Below are positions 7,961-15,576 of a stretch of 31,923 nt of DNA, one piece after another. How positions within the stretch are numbered: the stretch's first letter is position 1; each line of letters starts with the position of its first letter. This DNA is from Neofamilia sp964346535 (GTDB taxonomy: Bacteria; Bacillota; Clostridia; Tissierellales; Peptoniphilaceae), in NCBI GenBank assembly GCA_964346535.1, contig CAYFUN010000011.1:1-31923 (forward strand). Direction: 5' to 3'. The position numbers and the translations under genes are program-made. The notes under the pieces were generated by a model, which ran no database searches, had not been told where the DNA came from, and saw nothing but the letters and a program-made list of their open reading frames with translations.

Positions 7961-7971
7961 GGAGGACTACA

Positions 7972-7989
7972 ATGAACCTAGTAATTTAA
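7972..7989 (+). other. Normal start region of the ABC ATPase, interrupted by an in-frame TAA
   Basis: AAGGAGG at 7958-7964 is ideally placed for ATG 7972, which opens the frame of the ATPase: M-N-L-V-I, then TAA at 7987-7989, then T-N-N-L-T-K-K-Y. In related ATPases this reads …K-T-N-x-L-T-K-x-Y, so one A-to-T change of a Lys codon (AAA to TAA) explains the stop. As it stands it encodes a five-residue leader. Confidence 0.8.
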
Positions 7990-7998
7990 ACAAATAAT

Positions 7999-8874
7999 TT
8001 GACAAAAAAATACAAGGACCAATACGCCCTAAAAGATTGTTCAATAAAAGTTGAAAAAGGAGACATCTACGGCATAGTTGGGAAAAACGGTGCAGGCAAG
8101 TCCACCCTTTTAAAATTAATTTCTGGCATAACTTTACCAACATCAGGGGACATAAAAATCTTTGGCCAAAGTAACTTGCAGACCCAAAGAAAGAAAATGG
8201 CAGCAATAGTAGAAAACCCAAGTCTCTTTGGCGACTTATCTGCCAGAGAAAACCTAGAATACTTTAGGATCCAAAGGGGCATTCCAGACCAGAAAAAAAT
8301 TGACGAGGCTTTAAAGCTAGTTGGCCTTGGAGATGTAGGGAAAAAACAAGTAAAGAAATTTTCTGTCGGCATGAAACAAAGGCTGGCCCTAGCTCTTGCC
8401 CTAATGTCTAATCCAGAAATCTTAATTTTAGACGAGCCAACATCTGGCATTGACCCAGCAGGCATAGTCCAAATTAGAAAGCTTTTACAAAAACTCGCCA
8501 AAGAAGAGGGAGTGACAATTTTAATTTCCTCTCACATCCTAGCAGAACTTGCTAACTTGGCCACAAAGGTTGTAATTATAGACAAGGGTCAGATCAAAGA
8601 AGAACTGAGCCTAGAAGACTTGTACGAAAAATCTTCAGCTTATTTAGAATTAAAAACTTCTGATCCAGCAAAGACAGTGGCAATTTTAGAAAAAGACTTT
8701 AATATAAAGAATTACGAAGTCCTTCCAGAAGGGCAAATAAAAGTTCTTGAAGGCCTAGACCAAGTTGAAGATCTTGTAAAGAAACTTGTAGAAGCAAATA
8801 TTGGCGTATCCAAGGTCTTAAAAGAACACAAGAGCCTAGAAGACTACTACATTAACCTAACAGGAGAAAATTAA
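7999..8874 (+). CDS. ABC transporter ATP-binding protein (5'-interrupted)
   Basis: This is the ATPase of the permease pair at 7205 and 8874. All core motifs are present: Walker A GKNGAGKS, Q-loop region ENPSLF, signature FSVGMKQR, Walker B ILILDEP and the SSH switch. The C-terminal 90 residues form the extension typical of peptide-antibiotic ABC ATPases. The natural ATG at 7972 is followed by a TAA at codon 6. The coordinates given use TTG 7999, the next in-frame start, which has no Shine-Dalgarno site and would remove the first beta strand. Expression could depend on re-initiation 10 bases after the stop, or the gene may be inactive, or the TAA may be a sequencing error. The rest (291 codons) shows no decay. 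Confidence 0.85.
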   Translation: MTKKYKDQYALKDCSIKVEKGDIYGIVGKNGAGKSTLLKLISGITLPTSGDIKIFGQSNLQTQRKKMAAIVENPSLFGDLSARENLEYFRIQRGIPDQKKIDEALKLVGLGDVGKKQVKKFSVGMKQRLALALALMSNPEILILDEPTSGIDPAGIVQIRKLLQKLAKEEGVTILISSHILAELANLATKVVIIDKGQIKEELSLEDLYEKSSAYLELKTSDPAKTVAILEKDFNIKNYEVLPEGQIKVLEGLDQVEDLVKKLVEANIGVSKVLKEHKSLEDYYINLTGEN

Positions 8875-9620
8875 TGCTAAACTTTGTAAGGGCAGAATTT
8901 TTTAGAGCCAAAAAATCACTTTTAATAAAGGTCTTAATTTTAGCGGGGATCATCATCCCTGCTAGTTTGGCACTTTTTGTCAATGACTTTTTTGCAAATG
9001 AGTCTGTAGAAAACCAGGCCTATCTGTTTTTAGTATCCCTAACTCCCTTCCTAGTCTTTGGATCCAATATTTATTCTCTAGTGATAACTTATGTAAAAAA
9101 GCCCAATGACTACTACAGACTTTTACTAAGCCAGGGCCTGTCAAAGTTTTCTATCCTAGCCTATGACTTTGTCTTTTATCAACTCTTAGTCCTAGTCCTT
9201 GGCCTTATTTCAGCTTTAACTTGTATCCTAGCCAGTGGCATCATTAATTACAGCCAAGGCCTGGAGGTTTTTGCTGGGGCGAAAATGTTTATGGATAGAT
9301 TTTTCCGAGTCTATCTCATGCAGGTTGGAGTAAATTCACTTATTTATATTCTGACCTACCTAATGGACTCTGGAGTTTTGGCCTATTTGAGTAATTATAT
9401 AATCTACTTGGGGATAGCTGGCTTTTGGGGAATTTTAAAAGATAAGTTTTCAGTTTTCTTTCTAAAAGCCTTTAGTTTAATTTTTCCTCTAAGCGAATTT
9501 ATTGATCTTATAAACTTGCCCCATGGATTTTCAATTTTTAAGACTGTATTTTGGCTGGTCCTTTATCCATTACTTGCAATTTATCTAGCCTACAAAATCT
9601 TTTCAAGGAGGGAACTATAG
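8874..9620 (+). CDS. Second ABC-2 type permease of the cassette
   Basis: A 248-residue hydrophobic protein with about six membrane segments and an N-terminus (FVRAEFFRAKKSL) like that of the permease at 7205. Its ATG overlaps the ATPase stop by one base (TAATG), so translation is coupled to the ATPase. Its own stop overlaps the GTG start of the kinase. It probably pairs with the first permease. The substrate is unknown. Confidence 0.85.
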   Translation: MLNFVRAEFFRAKKSLLIKVLILAGIIIPASLALFVNDFFANESVENQAYLFLVSLTPFLVFGSNIYSLVITYVKKPNDYYRLLLSQGLSKFSILAYDFVFYQLLVLVLGLISALTCILASGIINYSQGLEVFAGAKMFMDRFFRVYLMQVGVNSLIYILTYLMDSGVLAYLSNYIIYLGIAGFWGILKDKFSVFFLKAFSLIFPLSEFIDLINLPHGFSIFKTVFWLVLYPLLAIYLAYKIFSRREL

Positions 9621-10498
9621 TGACTGGAATATTACTTGGACTTTTAGCCTTGGCCTTACTTGTAATTTTGCTTTTGAGTCTAGAACTTAAATCCCTAAGA
9701 GACCAAATGGCCTATATAAATAGAGAAGACAAGACTAACAAGAGGCTGAGCCTGGGCTTTCACGGCTTTTTCTTAGACTCTCTAGTCAGCCAAATTAACA
9801 AGTATATTGACAAGGGCAAGGCCAGGGAAGAAGAATTGTCTTACGAAAAAGAAAAAATTAAAAACCAAATAACTTCAATTTCCCACGACTTGAGAACTCC
9901 TCTAACTTCAATTGTCGGCTACTTGGACCTTTTAGAAAAGACTAAAGATTCGAAAGAATATCAGGCCTATATGGAAACACTGAAGAAGAAAACTCAAAGC
10001 CTACAAAAGTTAGTTGTAGATTTTTATGATATTTCACTTTTAGAAGACAAAAATTATCAAATCGACCTAGAAGACCTAGCTCCGTCAATGGTCCTTGAAG
10101 ATAAAATTATGGAATACTACAAGGACATTGAAGACAAGGGCATAAAGTTAGAAATCGATATTGAAAACTCTGACCTTATTTCATCTAATAGCCAGGCCCT
10201 AAGTAGGGTCTACAGCAATTTACTTTCCAATATAAAAAACCACGGCTGCGAGACTGCAAAAATTATCCACAAAAAAGATGGAGACCAAGTTGTAAGTATT
10301 TTCTCCAACAAAGTTTCTCCAGCAGATGACCTAGATGTAGACAGGCTCTTTGAAAAATTTTATACTGGCCAAAAATCTAGAAACAAGGGCTCATCGGGAA
10401 TTGGAATGTACGCTTCAAAAGTTATTTTAGAAAAAATGGGCCATGACATTTCAGCTGACCTTGACGGAGACCTATTAACAATTACAATAAAATATTAA
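9620..10498 (+). CDS. Sensor histidine kinase of the ABC cassette
   Basis: A 292-residue membrane kinase with a single N-terminal helix (about 3-21) and no large outer sensor domain, like the intramembrane-sensing kinases linked to antibiotic-peptide transporters. The phospho-acceptor is His89 in SISHDLRTPLTS. The N box reads NLLSNIKNH, the F box LFEKFYTG and the G2 box GSSGIGMYASK. The G1 (DxGxG) box is replaced by FSNKVSP, as in several small kinases of this class. I chose GTG 9620 because AAGGAGG lies eight bases upstream and it overlaps the previous stop by one base; an upstream in-frame ATG lies deep inside the permease gene. No response regulator follows; the best local candidate is at 1970. 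Confidence 0.9.
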   Translation: MTGILLGLLALALLVILLLSLELKSLRDQMAYINREDKTNKRLSLGFHGFFLDSLVSQINKYIDKGKAREEELSYEKEKIKNQITSISHDLRTPLTSIVGYLDLLEKTKDSKEYQAYMETLKKKTQSLQKLVVDFYDISLLEDKNYQIDLEDLAPSMVLEDKIMEYYKDIEDKGIKLEIDIENSDLISSNSQALSRVYSNLLSNIKNHGCETAKIIHKKDGDQVVSIFSNKVSPADDLDVDRLFEKFYTGQKSRNKGSSGIGMYASKVILEKMGHDISADLDGDLLTITIKY

Positions 10499-10600
10499 AA
10501 CACCGAGACTTAAATTTAATGAAATAATTTCAGTCGGGCCTTAATAAAAAAGCTAAAAATACAACTTTAGAAGATTTTTTTATAAAAACATAAAAGAACA

Positions 10601-10628
10601 TGAAAACTTTATCAAGGTGTGTTATAAT
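10601..10628 (+). promoter_or_regulatory. Probable malic enzyme promoter
   Basis: A perfect TATAAT at 10623-10628 with a weak TGAAAA at 10601-10606 (16-base spacing). It precedes the AGGAGG ribosome site of the gene at 10662. Confidence 0.5.
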
Positions 10629-10661
10629 ATAAACAAGTTTATAAATTATGAGGAGGAAATT

Positions 10662-11834
10662 ATGTCATTAAGAGAAGATGCTTTAAAATTACACAAGGAT
10701 AACCATGGGAAAATCTCTGTTGAATCAAAGGTAGAGGTAAAGGATGCAGCGGCCCTTTCACTTGCCTATTCACCAGGAGTAGCAGAACCTTGTAAGGAAA
10801 TTGCCAAAGACAAGGACCTAGCCTTTGAATATACTAACAAGGGCAATATGGTAGCAGTTGTAACAGACGGCTCAGCAGTTTTAGGCCTTGGAAATATTGG
10901 TGGTATAGCAGGACTTCCAGTTATGGAAGGAAAGGCTGTTCTATTTAAAGAATTTGCTGGCGTAGATGCCTTCCCAATTTGCTTAGACACCCAAGACCCA
11001 GAAGAAATTATTCAAACTGTTAAGCACATTGCACCAACTTTCGGTGGCATTAACCTAGAAGACATTAATGCACCAAGGTGCTTTGAAATAGAAGCAAGAC
11101 TTAAAAAAGAATTAGATATTCCAGTTTTCCACGACGACCAACACGGTACAGCAATAGTTACCCTAGCAGGAATTATTAACGCCCTTAAAGTTGTTGACAA
11201 GAAAATCGAAGACTGTACTGCAGCAATTTCTGGAGCAGGAGCAGCAGGAATTGCAATTGCTAAGCTTTTAGTTTTAGCTGGAATAAAAGACGTTATCGTT
11301 TGTAACTCAAGGGGAATCCTAGAGCCAAATGACGAAAAACTTGATCCAATTAGAAAAGAAGTAGCTGAGACTACAAACAAAAACAAAAAGACAGGAACTT
11401 TAGCAGACGCTATGAAGGGAACAGACATCTTTATTGGTGTATCAGTTTCAGATGTAGTTACTAAGGAAATGGTTGAGTCAATGAACGACAACGCTATAGC
11501 CTTTGCTATGGCTAACCCAGTTCCAGAAGTAACTCCAGAAATAGCAAAAGCTGGCGGCATTAGAATTATGGGAACAGGAAGATCAGACTTCCCTAACCAA
11601 ATTAACAACGTTCTAGCCTTCCCAGGAATTTTCAAGGGAGCCCTAGCAGTTCGTGCCAAGGAAATAAATGAAGAAATGAAACTTGCAGCAGCTCACGCAA
11701 TTGCAAACCTAATAGACGAAAAAGACTTAAACGAAGACTATGTAATTCCATCACCATTTGATGAAAGAGTTGCAGACGCAGTAGCAAATGCTGTAAAAGA
11801 AACAGCCATTAAAACTGGCGTAAACAAAATTTAA
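10662..11834 (+). CDS. NAD(P)-dependent malic enzyme (decarboxylating)
   Basis: This enzyme oxidatively decarboxylates malate to pyruvate and CO2. The 390-residue protein is the short bacterial form without a phosphotransacetylase domain. Motifs: AYSPGVAEPC with the catalytic Tyr36, GLPVMEGKAVLFK with the catalytic Lys91, the metal site GGINLEDINAP, HDDQHGTAIV, and the Rossmann loop SGAGAAG. C-terminal motifs MANPVPE, ATGRSD-like GTGRSDFPNQINN and FPGIFKGALA are complete. The start is ATG 10662 behind AGGAGG; an upstream in-frame ATG at 10617 lies over the promoter. It would feed pyruvate into fermentation. It is a single gene with its own terminator. Confidence 0.95.
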   Translation: MSLREDALKLHKDNHGKISVESKVEVKDAAALSLAYSPGVAEPCKEIAKDKDLAFEYTNKGNMVAVVTDGSAVLGLGNIGGIAGLPVMEGKAVLFKEFAGVDAFPICLDTQDPEEIIQTVKHIAPTFGGINLEDINAPRCFEIEARLKKELDIPVFHDDQHGTAIVTLAGIINALKVVDKKIEDCTAAISGAGAAGIAIAKLLVLAGIKDVIVCNSRGILEPNDEKLDPIRKEVAETTNKNKKTGTLADAMKGTDIFIGVSVSDVVTKEMVESMNDNAIAFAMANPVPEVTPEIAKAGGIRIMGTGRSDFPNQINNVLAFPGIFKGALAVRAKEINEEMKLAAAHAIANLIDEKDLNEDYVIPSPFDERVADAVANAVKETAIKTGVNKI

Positions 11835-11844
11835 GATAAATTTT

Positions 11845-11875
11845 AAGACCTAGGAAAGATACCTAGGTCTTTTTT
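11845..11875 (+). terminator. Terminator after the malic enzyme gene
   Basis: A perfect 10-bp stem AAGACCTAGG / CCTAGGTCTT with a seven-base loop, followed by T6. Confidence 0.92.
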
Positions 11876-12137
11876 CTTTGGTGGGAGTGGGAAAAGGGGA
11901 TATTCGAAGCCCTAGTCCAAATCTTTGATTTGGCTACAGGTCTCATGAACAGATTCTTTTTTGGGGATATTACTTTAGCTGTGTCTCCGTTTCTTTTAAA
12001 GTCCCCTCTTGCCTACAAAAAAATTTTAAAAACATGGTACGAAATTCATTTTATATTGTATAATGATATTGTTTGGACTTATTCAAACATCCCTAGCCAT
12101 GGGAAAATTTATTTTAAAAATTATATAGGAGGAAGAC
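11876..12137 (+). other. 262-base gap before the permease, containing a bulged hairpin
   Basis: There is no gene here. A bulged hairpin lies at 11911-11940: CCAAATC-TTT-GATTTGG at its tip, extended below by CCTAG/CTA..GG pairs. It has no T run, so it is not a terminator. A TATAAT at 12059-12064 is a candidate permease promoter without a good -35. The purine-riboswitch core sequences were looked for and are absent. Base composition is richer in G than the flanking intergenic DNA. Confidence 0.4.
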
Positions 12138-13445
12138 ATGGCAGAAAAATCATTTTTAGAAAGGCGCTTTAAACTTTCTGAACATAAGACAACAGTGAAA
12201 ACTGAAGTTATGGCAGGGATTACTACTTTTATGACAATGTCATATATTTTAGCAGTAAATCCAGGTATGCTAAGTGAAACTGGCATGGACCAAGGGGCAG
12301 TTTTTACTGCAACAATTTTGGCCTCAGCCCTAGGTACAATACTAATGGCCTTACTTGCAAATTATCCCTTTGCCCTTTCAGCTGGTATGGGACTAAATGC
12401 TTATTTCACCTACACAGTTGTTTTAAATATGGGTCACGACTGGACTTATGCCTTGACAGCAGTATTTATTGAAGGAATTATCTTTATTTTAATGTCAATA
12501 TTTAATATTAGAGAGGCAATTTTCAGGGCTATTCCAACAACCTTAAAGAAGGGAGTTTCTGTAGGTATTGGACTTTTTATAACCCTAATTGGTCTAGTTA
12601 ATGCAGGCCTAATTGTAGACAATCCTTCAACCTTACTTTCTATTGGAGACATAACTGCTCCAACATCTATCGTTGCAATTTTTGGTCTTTTAGTAATTGG
12701 AGTATTATTAAAGAAAAATGTTAGAGGCAGTCTCCTTATTGGAATTTTAGCTTCAACTATTTTAGCTATTATTCTAGGAGTTACCAGCCTACCAAGCAAG
12801 GTATTTTCTCTACCACCTTCAATTGCACCAATAGCCTTTAAACTTCAATGGTCTGATATTTTTACTAAGGAAATGTTCGCAGTTGTATTTGCCTTCCTAT
12901 TTGTAGACATATTTGACACAATTGGAACCTTAATTGGAGTTGCAACTAAGGCAGACATGTTAGACGAAAATGACGACCTTCCAAACCTTGGACCAGCCTT
13001 GCTTTCTGATGCTATAGCTACAACAGTTGGAGCCCTTTTAGGAACTTCTACTGTTACAACCTTTGTTGAATCAGCTTCAGGTGTTGCAGACGGAGGCAGA
13101 ACTGGTCTAACATCATTAACTACAGCTGGCTTATTCTTACTAAGTTTATTCTTATTCCCAATTTTTGCAATAATTCCTGCATCAGCTACAGCTCCTGCCC
13201 TAATTATTGTCGGCCTCTTTATGATGAGCCCAATTAAGGACATAAACTTTGACGACTATACAGAATCAATTCCAGCCTTCTTAGCAATTGTTATGATGCC
13301 ATTTGCTTATTCTGTTGCCGAAGGTATTGTATGGGGAATTACTTCTTTTGTAATTTTAAACCTACTAACTGGCAAGAAAGAAAAAGTTTCAATCTTAATG
13401 ATCCTTTTAGCAATTCTATTTATGGTTTACAAAATATTTGGCTAA
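12138..13445 (+). CDS. NCS2/AzgA-family purine nucleobase permease
   Basis: A proton-coupled nucleobase importer of the PbuG/PbuO/AzgA group (adenine, guanine or hypoxanthine). The 435-residue membrane protein has about twelve to fourteen hydrophobic segments. Family motifs seen: EVMAGITTFMTMSYILAVNP at the start, ALSAGMGLNAYFTY, the substrate-site helix FLFVDIFDTIGTLIGVA, and GTSTVTTFVESASGVADGGRTG. The start is set by AGGAGG. Exact substrate is uncertain. It converges on the pdp-deoC salvage genes, which share its purpose of recovering nucleobases and nucleosides. Confidence 0.92.
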   Translation: MAEKSFLERRFKLSEHKTTVKTEVMAGITTFMTMSYILAVNPGMLSETGMDQGAVFTATILASALGTILMALLANYPFALSAGMGLNAYFTYTVVLNMGHDWTYALTAVFIEGIIFILMSIFNIREAIFRAIPTTLKKGVSVGIGLFITLIGLVNAGLIVDNPSTLLSIGDITAPTSIVAIFGLLVIGVLLKKNVRGSLLIGILASTILAIILGVTSLPSKVFSLPPSIAPIAFKLQWSDIFTKEMFAVVFAFLFVDIFDTIGTLIGVATKADMLDENDDLPNLGPALLSDAIATTVGALLGTSTVTTFVESASGVADGGRTGLTSLTTAGLFLLSLFLFPIFAIIPASATAPALIIVGLFMMSPIKDINFDDYTESIPAFLAIVMMPFAYSVAEGIVWGITSFVILNLLTGKKEKVSILMILLAILFMVYKIFG

Positions 13446-13456
13446 ATAATTGCAAG

Positions 13457-13497
13457 AAAAAAGAGCTTCTAGATTATTTCTAGCAGCTCTTTTTTTT
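13457..13497. terminator. Bidirectional terminator between the permease and deoC
   Basis: AGAGC-TT-CTAG pairs with CTAG-CA-GCTCT around ATTATTT. It has A6 on the left and T8 on the right, so it can serve both converging transcripts. Confidence 0.85.
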
Positions 13498-13509
13498 ATT
13501 CTATAAATT

Positions 13510-14151
13510 TTATCCTAACAAGGTCGCACCAGCTGAGGCACCAATTCTATTGGCACCAGCCTCTATCATTTTCATCATATCTTGGTGAGTTCTAATGCCG
13601 CCTGATGCCTTGATCAAGGCCTTGTCGCCGACGACTTCTTTTATAATTTTTACATCTTCAACAGAGGCTCCACGAGTTGAAAAGCCTGTAGAAGTTTTTA
13701 CAAAGTCTGCACCAGCGTCTACAACAGCTTGGGCAGCCAGGCGAATTTCTTCCTCGTCTAAAAGGGAGGTTTCAATAATTACCTTTAGGACCCTATCTTG
13801 GCAGGTGTTTTTTACTGCCTTAATTTCCTTGGTCACATAGTCTAGGTCCCTGTCTTTTAGTCTGCCAACATTTATAACCATGTCAATTTCGTCAGCTCCC
13901 TTGGAAATTGCATCAGAAGCTTCAAAGATCTTTGATTCAGTTGTCACTGCCCCTAGAGGAAAGCCTATTACTGTACAAACTAAAACGTCTGAGTCTTTAA
14001 GTTTTTCGCTAACATATTCTACCCAAGATGGGTTTATGCACAGACTTTTAAAGTCATACTTTATTCCTTCTTCAATTAATTTATCAATATCGGCCTTTGT
14101 TCCATTAGCCTTTAAAAAAGTGTGGTCAATATATTTATTTAGTTCCATCAT
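13510..14151 (-). CDS. deoC: Deoxyribose-phosphate aldolase
   Basis: DERA splits 2-deoxyribose 5-phosphate into acetaldehyde and glyceraldehyde 3-phosphate. The 213-residue TIM barrel has DHT at 9-11, the proton-relay Asp90 in EIDMVIN, the Schiff-base Lys152 in FVKTSTGF and Lys181 in KASGGIR, so the active site is complete. It begins 12 bases after pdp, with AAGGAGG seven bases before the ATG; a second Met follows immediately. With pdp it turns pyrimidine deoxynucleosides into glycolytic intermediates. Confidence 0.96.
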   Translation of the reverse strand: MMELNKYIDHTFLKANGTKADIDKLIEEGIKYDFKSLCINPSWVEYVSEKLKDSDVLVCTVIGFPLGAVTTESKIFEASDAISKGADEIDMVINVGRLKDRDLDYVTKEIKAVKNTCQDRVLKVIIETSLLDEEEIRLAAQAVVDAGADFVKTSTGFSTRGASVEDVKIIKEVVGDKALIKASGGIRTHQDMMKMIEAGANRIGASAGATLLG

Positions 14152-14163
14152 TAAGCTTCCTCC

Positions 14164-15465
14164 TTAAAAAATATGGTCATAAATTAAAGTTCTTTCAGCT
14201 GGCTTTTCGTCTCCAAAGCTGTAGGCTGACATTAAATCACTAACAAAGCCTGGCCTTAGGTCCTTGGAGTGGTAAATTAAAATAAGCGGATAGCCTTTCT
14301 TTACAAATTCTCCAGTTTTTTTTATTAGTAAAAAGCCAGTGCCGTGGTCAATAGCTTGGCCAACTTCTTTTCTTCCTGCTCCTAGGTCAGCTGACAAAAG
14401 TCCAATTTTTAAAGGATCGATTTCTTCAACATAGCCATCAACTGGGCTTAGGACTTCAGTTAGGCCAGCAGCCAAAGGAAGATTTGCAATATCATAGGTA
14501 ACTTCAGGGTCTCCACCTTGGCCTATAATTAATTTGTTTAAGGCCTCAAGGGCTGATCCGTCTGCAAGTTTTTCTTTTAATAAGTCTCTTGCTTTTTCTT
14601 TATCTTTTTCCAGTCCAGCTTGGCCAAGGATAATTTCTCCACAGGATAAGACTAGGTCTTCAAAGTCTTTAGGCCCGTGACCCTTTAGGGTATCAATGGC
14701 CTCCATTAACTCCAAAGAATTTCCAATTGTTCGGCCCAAGGGCTGGTTCATATCAGATATAATAGCTTGGGTGTCTTTTCCTTGGGACTTGCCAATATAG
14801 ACCATGGTACGAGCAAGTTCTCTTGCTGAGTCTAAGTCCTTCATAAAGGCTCCCTTGCCAACTTTAACATCTAAAAATATTGTATCTGCTCCTGCAGCTA
14901 GTTTTTTAGACATAATAGAAGATGCAATTAGAGGAATTGAATCAACAGTTCCACAGACATCTCTAAGGGCATAGAGAATTTTATCAGCAGGGACTAAATT
15001 GTCCGTTTGAGAAATTATTGCAGCCCCGTAAGTCTTAACAGCTTCAATAAATTCATCTTCGCTAAGTTCAATATTAAAGCCAGGAATAGATTCTAACTTG
15101 TCAAGGGTTCCACCAGTGTGGCCCAGGCCCTTGCCAGACATTTTTGCAACCTTAAGGCCACAAGAAGCAAGTAGGGGAACCAAGGCTAGGGACACCTTGT
15201 CTCCAACTCCACCTGTCGAGTGCTTGTCTACTTTTATGCCAGGAATTTCACTTAGGTCAACTGTGCCACCTGAGTCTACCATGGCCTTAGTTAGCATGCT
15301 AGTCTCTTCAAGGGTCATGCCATTTAATAAAATTGCCATAAGAAGAGAACTGGCCTGATAGTCTTTTATAGACCCATCAACTAGGCCCTTAATAAAAAAG
15401 TTTATCTCCTCTTCGCTTAAGGCTTCCTTGTATTTTTTCTTATTGATAATATCAACTACATTCAT
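14164..15465 (-). CDS. pdp: Pyrimidine-nucleoside phosphorylase
   Basis: This enzyme phosphorolyses uridine, thymidine and deoxyuridine to the base and (deoxy)ribose 1-phosphate. The 433-residue protein carries the family signature SGKGLGHTGGTLDKLESIPG, the phosphate-binding KHSTGGVGDK region, and the C-terminal PYNP domain (VDGYVEEIDPLKIG, then GTGFLLIKKTGEFVKKGYPL). AGGTGA lies just upstream of the ATG. It is the first gene of the pdp-deoC pair. A phosphopentomutase needed between the two steps is not in the window. Confidence 0.96.
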   Translation of the reverse strand: MNVVDIINKKKYKEALSEEEINFFIKGLVDGSIKDYQASSLLMAILLNGMTLEETSMLTKAMVDSGGTVDLSEIPGIKVDKHSTGGVGDKVSLALVPLLASCGLKVAKMSGKGLGHTGGTLDKLESIPGFNIELSEDEFIEAVKTYGAAIISQTDNLVPADKILYALRDVCGTVDSIPLIASSIMSKKLAAGADTIFLDVKVGKGAFMKDLDSARELARTMVYIGKSQGKDTQAIISDMNQPLGRTIGNSLELMEAIDTLKGHGPKDFEDLVLSCGEIILGQAGLEKDKEKARDLLKEKLADGSALEALNKLIIGQGGDPEVTYDIANLPLAAGLTEVLSPVDGYVEEIDPLKIGLLSADLGAGRKEVGQAIDHGTGFLLIKKTGEFVKKGYPLILIYHSKDLRPGFVSDLMSAYSFGDEKPAERTLIYDHIF

Positions 15466-15481
15466 TTCATCACCTGGTCTT

Positions 15482-15490
15482 ATTATATCA
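15482..15490 (-). promoter_or_regulatory. Extended -10 promoter of pdp-deoC
   Basis: The minus strand reads TGATATAAT, an extended -10 box, about 16 bases before the pdp ATG. The -35 region is poor. Confidence 0.55.
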
Positions 15491-15536
15491 AATAATTTAG
15501 AAAAAATTACTTTTTAATGGCAATAAAAATTTGCAC

Positions 15537-15569
15537 AAAAAAAGCTAGCAAAGGTCTTCTAGCTAGCTT
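15537..15569 (-). terminator. Terminator of the TetR-linked membrane gene
   Basis: AAGCTAGC (15542-15549) pairs with GCTAGCTT (15562-15569). The A7 run to the left gives the T run for minus-strand transcription, and T7 to the right makes it possibly bidirectional. Confidence 0.8.
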
Positions 15570-15576
15570 AATTTTT

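Noticed and set aside
9551..9619. Longer N-terminus for the histidine kinase from ATG 9551
   Set aside because: It would lie inside the permease gene in another frame, with no ribosome site, while GTG 9620 has AAGGAGG and overlaps the stop.
11012..11659. A long minus-strand open frame inside the malic enzyme gene
   Set aside because: It is an antisense shadow of a strongly conserved coding sequence, has no ribosome site and looks like no protein family. Similar shadows occur inside most genes here.
11895..11912. tRNA-like T-arm (TTCGAAG) on either strand
   Set aside because: The flanking stems do not pair and no other tRNA arm can be drawn around it.
11876..12137. Purine riboswitch before the nucleobase permease
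   Set aside because: The conserved core of purine riboswitches (TATA..TTTCTACC type elements and paired P1-P3) is not present.
11930..12172. A short plus-strand open frame before the permease
   Set aside because: It has no ribosome site, its sequence is not protein-like and it runs into the permease gene in another frame.
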